From positions 1 through 10,517 of the forward strand of contig CAMKZP010000077.1 in the NCBI GenBank assembly GCA_946477805.1: 10,517 nt of DNA, given 5' to 3'. Numbering within the stretch: position 1 is the stretch's first letter; each line of letters begins with the position of its first letter. A model generated the notes under the pieces. The model was not told the DNA's origin. It ran no database searches and saw only the letters and a list, made by a program, of their open reading frames with translations. Both the position numbers and the translations under genes were made by a program. This stretch comes from an uncultured Enterobacter sp. (GTDB taxonomy: Bacteria > Pseudomonadota > Gammaproteobacteria > Enterobacterales > Enterobacteriaceae). Shown here in pieces: positions 1-6,394 of the stretch.

Positions 1-1
1 G

Positions 2-520
2 TGGCAGGGGAAAACCGCGTTTAAGGATACGGTTATCGACGCGGCGCGCTATCAGCGCAACGTCGATCTGCTGAAAATCGTCGATAACGACATCCGCTAC
101 AAAGCGGACAGCTTTATCTTTAACGTCGCGGGCGCGCCGGAAGAGGTAAAACAGTTCAGCGGTATCTCGCGCCCGGAATCCTGGGGACGCTGGTCCAACG
201 CCCAGCTGGGCGATGAGGTGAAGATTGAATATGCCCATCCGCTGCCGGAAAAATTCGACCTGGTGATCACCGCGAAGGCCTTTGGCCCTAACGCCAGCCA
301 GCCCATTCCCGTACGGGTGGGTGATAAAGAGCAGCTGCTGACGCTCGGCCATGACGTCACCACCACCACGCTGCATTTTGAAAACCCCTCACGCAGCAAC
401 ACCGTGAAGATTGTGCCTCCGGCTCCGCAGTCCACAAACGAAGGCAATATACTCGGGCACTCGCCGCGACAGATTGGCATCGGCATGGTCGAAATTAAAA
501 TCGTCAGCAGCCAAAGCTGA
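2..520 (+). CDS. opgB: Phosphoglycerol transferase I, C-terminal part (5' end outside window)
   Basis: OpgB (MdoB) is an inner-membrane enzyme with a periplasmic catalytic domain. It transfers phosphoglycerol from phosphatidylglycerol to the osmoregulated periplasmic glucans. The open frame enters at base 2 without a start and gives the last 172 residues, ending in TGA at 518-520. I recognise it by near-identity, from memory, to the end of E. coli OpgB: stretches such as NDIRYKADSFIFNVAGAPEE, SRPESWGRWSNAQLGDEVKI, TNEGNILGHSP and IGMVEIK. E. coli OpgB is about 763 residues, so roughly the last quarter is present; the membrane segments and the alkaline-phosphatase-like catalytic core lie off the left edge. 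This tail is a beta-rich periplasmic domain. The gene reads towards the accessory block, as opgB reads towards tsr in E. coli. No damage is visible in the part shown. Confidence 0.95.
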   Translation, partial: WQGKTAFKDTVIDAARYQRNVDLLKIVDNDIRYKADSFIFNVAGAPEEVKQFSGISRPESWGRWSNAQLGDEVKIEYAHPLPEKFDLVITAKAFGPNASQPIPVRVGDKEQLLTLGHDVTTTTLHFENPSRSNTVKIVPPAPQSTNEGNILGHSPRQIGIGMVEIKIVSSQS

Positions 521-529
521 AATCCCCTC

Positions 530-550
530 CGCCCGGCGTCCTGCCGGGCG
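530..550 (+). terminator. Probable intrinsic terminator after opgB
   Basis: An 8-bp GC-rich stem (CGCCCGGC at 530-537 paired with GCCGGGCG at 543-550) closes a 5-base loop, GTCCT. It starts 10 bases after the opgB stop. The tail is only AGCATTT, so the U-tract is weak, but position and stem strength favour a terminator that insulates opgB from the downstream operon. Confidence 0.6.
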
Positions 551-702
551 AGCATTTAAAAATAGAAAAAGCTTTATACCTCTTATAAATCAGCTCAAGT
601 AACTATATTTAAGCCTTATTTATTTATAAATATTCTTTCTGCGACCGTGAAACTAGGATGTAATCCTGACAAAGCATCCAAGAGGTCAACCGCAGTTCCA
701 TT
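551..702 (+). promoter_or_regulatory. AT-rich upstream region of the pilus operon
   Basis: These 152 bases are clearly richer in A+T than the genes on either side, especially 551-640, and contain no gene I can support. They hold a perfect 10-bp palindrome ATTTATAAAT (622-631), several TATA-like hexamers (584-589, 604-609, 625-630), a weak promoter pair TTTAAG (608-613) and TATTCT (631-636) with a 17-bp spacer, and an inverted repeat AGGAT-GTA-ATCCT (655-667). AT-rich DNA ahead of an accessory pilus operon is typical of H-NS-silenced promoters. I cannot fix the transcription start, so the promoter assignment is an inference. Confidence 0.4.
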
Positions 703-1341
703 ATGTTAACGGGCTACAAATTCGAATCCATCCGGGCGCTGCACACCGAGCATGTTATTGCCTGGGAGATGCTCTCTACGGCAAAACCGCACGTCAATCT
801 TGAAGCTTATTTCGGGTCGATGTCCTTTACGCAGCGCAAACAGCACTTCTTCGCGCAGCTTCGCCATGCAATGGCCTGCCGGAAGATCGGCAAATACTAC
901 CTGAACGCCGACTCCGATCTGCTGCTTGATGAGGGCTTCATCGACAGGCTGCTGGAGCAGACGCCGCTTGCGCAACGGCTGGCCATTGAACTGACCGATC
1001 TCGAAAAAATCGTACGCCTTCCCGTGCAAGAAACCCGCGAGCTGCGCCTGCGCATTGCGTCACTGCGCCGGTACGGCATTGAGGTATGGGCCGATGACGT
1101 TCATGAGGCCATTCTGCCCAGGCTGCTGGCCTGCCAGTTTTACTTCTACGGCATCAAGATCGATAAACACGCGTTCTGGTCCGGGCGCAAAGAGCAGGAG
1201 CGATTTCTAACGCTAGCCCGGGACTGCAAAAAGCTGGCCGGAAAAGTGCTGATTGAAGGGATCGAAACCTTTGGCGATTTCGCCCTGGCCCGCGCCAGCG
1301 CGGCGGAGTACGGCCAGGGTTATCTGTGGAATAAACAATGA
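703..1341 (+). CDS. EAL-domain protein, putative cyclic-di-GMP phosphodiesterase
   Basis: This 212-residue protein is a stand-alone EAL domain with no sensor or membrane segment, so probably cytoplasmic. EAL enzymes hydrolyse the second messenger cyclic-di-GMP. Motifs in order: E22-M-L in place of EAL, N68 in YYLNAD, E96 in ELTD, D131-D132, K152 in IKID, E185 in IEGIET and Q205 in GQGY. All principal metal- and substrate-binding positions of active EAL enzymes appear kept. Loop 6, however, normally DDFGTGYSS, reads DDVHEAI, and the last Glu of ExTE is Asp99. This intermediate pattern makes activity uncertain; it could instead be a binding or regulatory protein of the YdiV kind. ATG 703 is the only sensible start, since the domain begins at once, but the nearest GA-rich motif (AAGAGG, 680-685) is 17 bases away, too far for a good ribosome binding site. 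Its end overlaps the next gene by ATGA. Confidence 0.88.
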   Translation: MLTGYKFESIRALHTEHVIAWEMLSTAKPHVNLEAYFGSMSFTQRKQHFFAQLRHAMACRKIGKYYLNADSDLLLDEGFIDRLLEQTPLAQRLAIELTDLEKIVRLPVQETRELRLRIASLRRYGIEVWADDVHEAILPRLLACQFYFYGIKIDKHAFWSGRKEQERFLTLARDCKKLAGKVLIEGIETFGDFALARASAAEYGQGYLWNKQ

Positions 1342-1889
1342 CCCGCACGCTCAACTCCACTCCCGATTTTCGCGTCATCATTCTGAGCGAAAACTATTTC
1401 CTGTGGCTCGGGCTCACGTCCCTGATTTCGATGATGATGACGCCGCGGCCCGATATTTTCTGGATAAACAGCGTAAGCCCGGAGGGGATTTTACGCATGC
1501 GCGAACAGATCGTGAAAGATACCGCCGATAACGGCTGGATGATCTTCACCGACGAATGCCGCGTTAACAGCATCCAGGTATACCTGCCTGCCGGGCGAAT
1601 CAGCGTGCTGGCCGACAACCTGTCGGTTATTCATCTAAGCCAGTGCTTACGCAACGCGGATTTCACGCATCACCTCCTTCCGGACGCCACGCTCACTCGC
1701 CAGGAGCTACGGGTCTGCACGCTCATCAGCAAGGGGATCAGCCTGGTTCGCATCGCGCAGATGCTCAATAAATCGCCCAAGACGATCTACACCCACAAGC
1801 GTAACGCAATGTGCAAGTTCCACTGTCAGAACCTGGCGGAATTTCACCGCAAGCTCTGCCTGCTGGAGCAGCACTCGCTTTATCTGTAA
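1338..1889 (+). CDS. LuxR-type DNA-binding regulator with a receiver-like N-terminus
   Basis: This 183-residue protein carries a C-terminal LuxR/FixJ-type helix-turn-helix at about 118-165: LTRQELRVCTLISKGISLVR followed by IAQMLNKSPKTIYTHKRNAM. The usual GxSxxxIAxxLxxSxKTVxxH pattern is clear. The N-terminal 100 residues start RVIILSEN, like the first strand of a response-regulator receiver, but lack the acidic pair there. Asp72 in MIFTDE could sit near the phosphoacceptor position, so phosphorylation is doubtful. It starts at ATG 1338, overlapping the stop of the EAL gene by 4 bases, with a modest GTGGA (1326-1330) in front; the two are probably translated together. The pilin follows after 21 bases. 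By analogy with MrkI, EcpR or CsgD, a role in activating the adjacent pilus operon is likely but inferred. Confidence 0.87.
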   Translation: MTRTLNSTPDFRVIILSENYFLWLGLTSLISMMMTPRPDIFWINSVSPEGILRMREQIVKDTADNGWMIFTDECRVNSIQVYLPAGRISVLADNLSVIHLSQCLRNADFTHHLLPDATLTRQELRVCTLISKGISLVRIAQMLNKSPKTIYTHKRNAMCKFHCQNLAEFHRKLCLLEQHSLYL

Positions 1890-1910
1890 TAAATCACTCA
1901 GGAAAACCAC

Positions 1911-2405
1911 ATGAAAATTATTCCGTTCGCCATGACCAGCGCGCTTTTTCTGCTTCCTGTTACCGCCCTCTGTGCAGAGACGGCAACGGCGACCATGCAC
2001 GTCTCGCTGGAAGTGGTGAAGTCCTGCACGTTAAAAGCCAACGATTTAAGCTTCTCACGCCACAGCTCTGACGAAGCCGGCGAAATTCAGGCCAGCACGC
2101 AGCTCAGCGTCATCTGTACCAACGGCACTCCGTTTTCGCTTTCCGCCTACAGCAGCGACGGCTCGGAAAACGGCACGTTTTGGCTGAAGCCTGAAAACAC
2201 CGGCACCGGCGCGCAGAGCATTGCGTGGAAACTCTACGCGGACGAGAACAAGCAAACCCAGGTGACCAACTCACAGGGGCTGACCGGCACGGGTAACGGT
2301 CAGGAACAGAGCGAATCCCTGTACGGCGTGATTGAAGCCGGGGCGCTGGCCACCGCGCAGGCCGGGGCCTACAGCGACGACGTCACGCTAAATCTGGTGT
2401 ACTGA
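1911..2405 (+). CDS. Spore coat U-type pilin, probable major subunit (CsuA/B-like)
   Basis: This 164-residue secreted protein belongs to the spore coat protein U domain family, which forms the shafts and tips of archaic chaperone-usher pili. Residues 1-22 are a signal peptide, cleaved probably after ALCA. The mature N-terminus TATATMHVSLEVVKSC has the alternating hydrophobic pattern of a donor strand, which would complete the next subunit in the fibre. Cys39 and Cys69 (VICTNGTPFSL) are placed for the family disulfide. The end matches the family signature: TGTGNGQ, LYGVIEA, AGAYSDDVTLNLVY. An AGGA at 1900-1903, 7 bases before ATG, is one of the best ribosome binding sites in the operon and fits a highly made subunit. 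It is the only single-domain pilin here, whereas Csu-type loci carry several, so it likely forms the rod. Confidence 0.9.
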   Translation: MKIIPFAMTSALFLLPVTALCAETATATMHVSLEVVKSCTLKANDLSFSRHSSDEAGEIQASTQLSVICTNGTPFSLSAYSSDGSENGTFWLKPENTGTGAQSIAWKLYADENKQTQVTNSQGLTGTGNGQEQSESLYGVIEAGALATAQAGAYSDDVTLNLVY

Positions 2406-2407
2406 TC

Positions 2408-3184
2408 GTGCGCCGCTCTTACCTGCTTATCACCCTGTGGCTGCTGGCCCTGCTGCTGCTCTCCCGCTATGCCCTGGCCGCCACCCTCCAGGTGGCGCCG
2501 GTCACGCTGGATCTCGACAGCAGCCAGCGGGCGACGGCGGTGTACCTCACCAACAGCGGCGATACCCCCATCCACGCGCAAATCCGCGTGTATGACTGGA
2601 CCCAGGCCAACGGTAAAGACGTCCTGACGCCGACCGATGACGTGGTCAGCAGTCCGGCTATGACGGCCCTGGCGCCGGGCCAGCAGCAGCTGGTGCGCAT
2701 TATTGTTCTGCAGCCCGGCGTACGCCAGCAGGAGCAGAGCTATCGGCTGGTCATTGATGAACTGCCTTCGCACCTCCCCGAGACTGCCGGACGCAACGCG
2801 GTGCACTTCCTGCTGCGCTACTCCATTCCGGTATTTATTGCCGGTGCGCAAAGCGCGGGCACGCGTGACAACGACCTGCGCTGCGAACAGGCGGGCAGTC
2901 CGGCCGCAATCCAGTGCTATAACGCGGGCGAGCGCCATATTCGCCTCAGCAATCTCCAGACGCTGGCGGCTGACGGCCAGGTCGTCAACACCCTGAAAGG
3001 ATTGGCGGGATATGTTCTGCCGGGCCAGAAATATGTCTTTAAACTCAAGCAGAACCCACGCCGCGCGCTCAGCTCGCTGCGCGTTTTTTTGAATGAAAAC
3101 CGTCATGCCAGCCAGATTTCGCTGGGCCCATACGCCGCTCGTCATTCTGCTCTGGATCCTGCTGATGCTCACGGCGCGCGCTGA
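2408..3184 (+). CDS. Archaic chaperone-usher pilus periplasmic chaperone (CsuC-like)
   Basis: This is a PapD-type periplasmic chaperone of 258 residues that would fold pilin subunits by donor-strand complementation and deliver them to the usher. It starts at GTG 2408, two bases after the pilin stop, without a clear ribosome binding site, so translation is probably coupled. Residues 1-24 form a signal peptide ending RYALA. Domain 1 shows LQVAPVTLDLD, VYLTNSGDTPIHAQIRVYDW, TALAPGQQQLVRI and SYRLVIDELP, the form typical of archaic chaperones. Domain 2 includes LLRYSIPVFI, a likely disulfide Cys159-Cys170, and GYVLPGQKYVFKL. The last part, LRVFLNENRHASQISLGP, plausibly forms the final strands. 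The remaining tail lies entirely inside the start of the usher gene (92 shared bases). A T7 run at 3084-3090 sits at this junction; with one extra T the protein would stop at 3096. Confidence 0.9.
   Translation: MRRSYLLITLWLLALLLLSRYALAATLQVAPVTLDLDSSQRATAVYLTNSGDTPIHAQIRVYDWTQANGKDVLTPTDDVVSSPAMTALAPGQQQLVRIIVLQPGVRQQEQSYRLVIDELPSHLPETAGRNAVHFLLRYSIPVFIAGAQSAGTRDNDLRCEQAGSPAAIQCYNAGERHIRLSNLQTLAADGQVVNTLKGLAGYVLPGQKYVFKLKQNPRRALSSLRVFLNENRHASQISLGPYAARHSALDPADAHGAR
3063..3090 (+). terminator. Terminator-like hairpin and T7 tract inside the operon
   Basis: Within the chaperone coding sequence a GC-only 5-bp stem (CGCGC at 3064-3068 with GCGCG at 3079-3083) and a 10-base loop is followed directly by seven Ts (3084-3090). 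This has the form of an intrinsic terminator, three bases before the usher ATG. The stem is short and translating ribosomes would cover it, so it may act only as a partial attenuator or pause site. Function is inferred. Confidence 0.35.
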
Positions 3185-5384
3185 ACCTCCAGCGTCCGCT
3201 GCGCAATGGCTGACGATTGTCCTCAATCAGTCACCGCGGGATGGGCTATGGGCCTGCAGGGTCGAGGGAGACAGCCTCTGGATGACCCGTAACGATATCA
3301 AAACGCTGGGGCTTCAGCTGCCGGCGGGCAGCGGCGAATGGATTGAGCTTTCGGCGCTTTCCGGGCTGCAGGTCACGGTGGATACGCTCGCCCAGCAGGC
3401 CACCCTTACCGCAGCCGCGGACGCGCTGGTCGGCCAGCAGCGCCTGGTCAGCGAAGCGCCGGTGCAGCAGCACCGCTATCCTCAGGCTCAGCCCATTAGC
3501 GCCCTGTCGCTGGCGTACTCCCTGTACGCCAGCGACAGCAGCGCACAGCGGCAGGCCAGCGCATTCACCACGCTGACCGCCTCCGGCGCATTGCCGGGCC
3601 TGCTGAGCAGCAGCTTTTCCAGCCGTGCGGGTGCCGGAAAGGCCGCATACACGCGCCTTGAAACCCGCTGGCAGTGGGATAACCCGGCATCGCTCATCAG
3701 CCTGGCGCTGGGCGACAGCGTGACCACCGGCACGGCCTGGAGCCGCCAGGTACGCTTCGGCGGCTTTCATCTGGCGCGCAATTTTCAGCTTAACCCGCAG
3801 CTCAATACCGCCCCGCGCGCGCGGTTCAGCGACAGCGTCGTCCTGCCTTCAACGGTCGATCTCTATCTCGACGGGCTAAAACAGAGCAGCGATCGCGTCA
3901 CGCCGGGCCGTTACCTGCTCGATACCCTGCCCACCTTCACCGGCAGCGGGCAGGCGCAGGTTGTAATCACGGATATCAACGGACAGCGCCGCACGGTGCA
4001 GCTCGATCTCTACGGTGCGCCGGACATGCTGGCAGAAGGGCTGAGCAGCGGCTCCTTCGATATCGGCTGGATGCGGCAAAACTATGCCCTCAGCGCGGAC
4101 GATTACGCTGGTTCGCCGATGGTCGACGCGGGCTGGCGCTACGGCCTAAACAACCGCCTGACGCTGGCGCTGCACGCGGAGCAGCAGCGCAAAATGCATA
4201 ACGCAGGCGCGGGCTACGACTGGCTGATAGGCCCCCGCGTTGGGATCGTCAGCCAGCACGTTGCGTTCAGCGACAGCCCGTACGGCAGCGGCGTGAAATG
4301 GGGGCTGGGGTGGCAATGGAACGGCAGCGGCACCGGTATTTCGGCCAGCACGGTGCGCACCGACGCCGACTTTGCCGATAACGCCCGCCTGAGCGGCACC
4401 CTGCCCGCCCGCCGCAGCGATTCCCTGTGGGTGAGCCACGCGTTTTCCCATTTTGGCTCCCTGGGCGCAGGCTGGGTGCAGCAAAATATTCAGGGCAGCA
4501 GGCAGCGCTACCTCAACGCCTCCTGGTCCGCAACGCTGCCGGCTCAGATCTCCGCCACGCTGGGCTATACCCGGTCACTCTCCGACGCGTCGCACACCGT
4601 ACAGCTGATGTTCTCCGTGCCCTTTGGCCGCCGGGATACCGTCTCGATGCAGGCGAGCCAGGGCCTGCAGCGGCTGGATTATCGCCATCAGCCGGACGAC
4701 CAGACCGGCGGCTGGTCATGGCAAATGGGGAAACGCACGGGCAGCGACGATGAAAAATATGCCGATGTCGGCCGCCTGGACCGCTACGGCGAATGGCATA
4801 TCGGGCTTGAGCGCGGCAAAAACCTGAACAGCCGGTACGCCTCCGGAGAGGGCAGCCTGACGCTGCTGGACCACTCCCTGCACGCCCTGCGCTACAACGA
4901 GCAGGGGCTGGCGCTGGTTTCCACGCGCGGCACAGGGCATATTCCGGTGCTGCTCGAAAACCGCCCGGCGGGGGAAACCGACGAGGACGGTTATCTGTTA
5001 CTGACCGATCTGCCTCGCTATCACAACAGTAAGGTCACCATCGACCCGCTGGCGCTCCCGGCGGATGTGATGACGCCCGTTACCGACATCTACGCCAGGC
5101 CGGGAACCGCCGCCGCCGTGAAGGTCGATTTCGACGTGCATCGGGCGGTCACCGTCCAGGCCAGGCTTGTCGATGAGCAACGCCGTCCGCTCGAAATGGG
5201 GAGTCAGGTTTCCACGTCAGGCGGCACCACGATCGTCGGCCGCGACGGCTTTATCTGGCTGGAGGATCCGCCCCTGCCCGGCGAGCTGGTTGTCCGAACG
5301 TCCGCGGGAGAATGCCGCGTTCAGCTGCCATCCCGGCGTTCAACCGCCGCCATACACAACATCGGAGAGCAGGTGTGTCATTAA
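3093..5384 (+). CDS. Outer-membrane usher of an archaic chaperone-usher pilus (CsuD-like)
   Basis: The usher is a large outer-membrane beta-barrel that receives chaperone-subunit complexes and threads the growing pilus out of the cell. The 763-residue product is in the size range of archaic ushers. It has a signal peptide (hydrophobic PLVILLWILLML, cleavage near TARA, residue 30). Usher hallmarks include HLARNFQLNPQL and LPSTVDLYLDG (about 249-260), followed by PGRYLLDTLPTFTGSGQAQV and VITDINGQ. The FDIGWMRQNYAL and DAGWRYGLNNRLTL repeats belong to the barrel. The C-terminal domain has a probable disulfide (GECRV and EQVCH). ATG 3093 or ATG 3105 could be the start; both need the signal peptide to lie inside the chaperone gene, and neither has a good ribosome binding site. 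This suggests coupled, low-level translation, in keeping with the small number of ushers a cell needs. The end overlaps the adhesin start by 10 bases. Confidence 0.93.
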   Translation: MKTVMPARFRWAHTPLVILLWILLMLTARAEPPASAAQWLTIVLNQSPRDGLWACRVEGDSLWMTRNDIKTLGLQLPAGSGEWIELSALSGLQVTVDTLAQQATLTAAADALVGQQRLVSEAPVQQHRYPQAQPISALSLAYSLYASDSSAQRQASAFTTLTASGALPGLLSSSFSSRAGAGKAAYTRLETRWQWDNPASLISLALGDSVTTGTAWSRQVRFGGFHLARNFQLNPQLNTAPRARFSDSVVLPSTVDLYLDGLKQSSDRVTPGRYLLDTLPTFTGSGQAQVVITDINGQRRTVQLDLYGAPDMLAEGLSSGSFDIGWMRQNYALSADDYAGSPMVDAGWRYGLNNRLTLALHAEQQRKMHNAGAGYDWLIGPRVGIVSQHVAFSDSPYGSGVKWGLGWQWNGSGTGISASTVRTDADFADNARLSGTLPARRSDSLWVSHAFSHFGSLGAGWVQQNIQGSRQRYLNASWSATLPAQISATLGYTRSLSDASHTVQLMFSVPFGRRDTVSMQASQGLQRLDYRHQPDDQTGGWSWQMGKRTGSDDEKYADVGRLDRYGEWHIGLERGKNLNSRYASGEGSLTLLDHSLHALRYNEQGLALVSTRGTGHIPVLLENRPAGETDEDGYLLLTDLPRYHNSKVTIDPLALPADVMTPVTDIYARPGTAAAVKVDFDVHRAVTVQARLVDEQRRPLEMGSQVSTSGGTTIVGRDGFIWLEDPPLPGELVVRTSAGECRVQLPSRRSTAAIHNIGEQVCH

Positions 5385-6328
5385 GAATGCTGCTGCTGGC
5401 AGGCCTCCTGCTGCCGCTCAAGGCGCTGGCGCTCAGCTGCTGGATGACGTCAGGTGCCGATATACATTTCGGCACGCTGGCGGCCGGTGAAGCGGCAACC
5501 GCCAGTACCAGCGTCAAATTTAGCTGTCAGGCGGATTACGGGGCCACGCAGTACATCAACGTATGCCTCAGCAGCGTGGAAAGCTCGCCGTTTAAAATGA
5601 CCTCGACGGGCGATGAGGAGGGCAAACAGTACGTTCTGCTTTTTCGTCTCTTCAACGCGCTGGAGCATGCCCAGGAGCTGAATTCTCCTGCCAGCGGCAA
5701 CCTGATGCAGCAAACGCTTGTGGCCGCCGGCAACGCCACCGTGAGCGGTCGCTTTCCGCTGCTCGCCACCGTTCCCGCCGGGCAAAGCCAGCTGCCTGCC
5801 CGCAGCTATTTCAAATACAACATGGATTTACGTATCTCCTGGCGAAGCGCAGCCGCACGGGAGGCGCTGCAAAGCTGCTCGGACGGCTCGGCAGACGGCG
5901 AACAAACGCAGGGCGCCAGCAGAGCAGAGGCAACGCTAAATGACGGCTGCTTTATTCAACGCGTAACGCCGCTCAACTTCGGGATGCTGACCAGCACTAC
6001 CACGCTCGGCGCCCTCCGCTCGACGGCCACGTTAACCGCACGCTGCCCGGCAGGTACGTCCTTCGCGCTCGGAATGAGCAGCGGCACGCATGCCCGCGGC
6101 AGCCAGCGGCAGGTCTGCAACGGCGACGGGCAATGCCTGCGCTACGGGCTTTGGCAGGACGCCAGCGCGACGAGAGCCTGGGGCGACCTCAGCAGCGGCG
6201 ACGCCCTGAACGTGTCGAACACCGACGGCGGAACGCAAAGCTATACCATTTACGGCGACGTGCCTGCCCAGCCCCTGACCGGCACCGGAGAATTCGTTGA
6301 CGACGTGATTGTCACGCTCACTTATTAA
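5375..6328 (+). CDS. Two-domain spore coat U-type tip adhesin (CsuE-like)
   Basis: This secreted protein of 317 residues probably caps the pilus and makes surface contact. I chose GTG 5375 because GGAG (5364-5367) lies 7 bases upstream and it gives a compact signal peptide, MSLRMLLLAGLLLPLKALA. ATG 5387 is an alternative four residues in; the more distant upstream ATG would put 21 basic residues ahead of the signal. Two spore coat U domains follow. The first (about 20-170) begins LSCWMTSGADIHFGTLAAGE and includes FSCQADYG and FKYNMDLRISW. The second (about 190-317) begins DGCFIQRVTPLNFGMLTSTT and ends TYTIYGDVP-like and VDDVIVTLTY motifs. Single-domain pilin plus two-domain last gene is the layout of CsuA/B and CsuE, where CsuE is the tip adhesin. 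It overlaps the usher stop by 10 bases and closes the pilus operon. Confidence 0.87.
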   Translation: MSLRMLLLAGLLLPLKALALSCWMTSGADIHFGTLAAGEAATASTSVKFSCQADYGATQYINVCLSSVESSPFKMTSTGDEEGKQYVLLFRLFNALEHAQELNSPASGNLMQQTLVAAGNATVSGRFPLLATVPAGQSQLPARSYFKYNMDLRISWRSAAAREALQSCSDGSADGEQTQGASRAEATLNDGCFIQRVTPLNFGMLTSTTTLGALRSTATLTARCPAGTSFALGMSSGTHARGSQRQVCNGDGQCLRYGLWQDASATRAWGDLSSGDALNVSNTDGGTQSYTIYGDVPAQPLTGTGEFVDDVIVTLTY

Positions 6329-6394
6329 TCGTACAAAAGCCAAACTGGATCAATGTTATCGGTAACAGTTTAATTAAAATAGCAGGCTAAGCGT
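6329..6394 (+). promoter_or_regulatory. Probable promoter/operator region of the ToxR-like regulator
   Basis: This AT-rich gap follows the adhesin stop. It holds a perfect inverted repeat TGTTA-TCGG-TAACA (6354-6367), next to a 10-bp palindrome TTTAATTAAA (6369-6378). A -10-like TAAAAT lies at 6375-6380, with no strong -35. There is no clear terminator for the pilus operon, so read-through is possible. The repeats could be a binding site for the encoded regulator; this is inferred from position only. Confidence 0.4.

Noticed and set aside
521..702. Riboswitch for cyclic-di-GMP ahead of the EAL gene
   Set aside because: The gap is AT-rich and I see none of the conserved GEMM-type core; only short simple inverted repeats are present.
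1959..1976. Lipobox-like TALC in the pilin signal peptide
   Set aside because: The residue before Cys21 is Leu rather than Gly, Ala or Ser, and signal peptidase I cleavage after ALCA fits a soluble pilin better.
2369..3226. 285-codon open frame on the minus strand
   Set aside because: It lies opposite the chaperone gene, has no recognisable domain and reflects the GC-rich codon pattern of the real gene.
5312..5374. Upstream ATG 5312 as the adhesin start
   Set aside because: It would add 21 mostly basic residues before the signal peptide, has no good ribosome binding site and overlaps the usher by 73 bases. GTG 5375 has GGAG at proper spacing.
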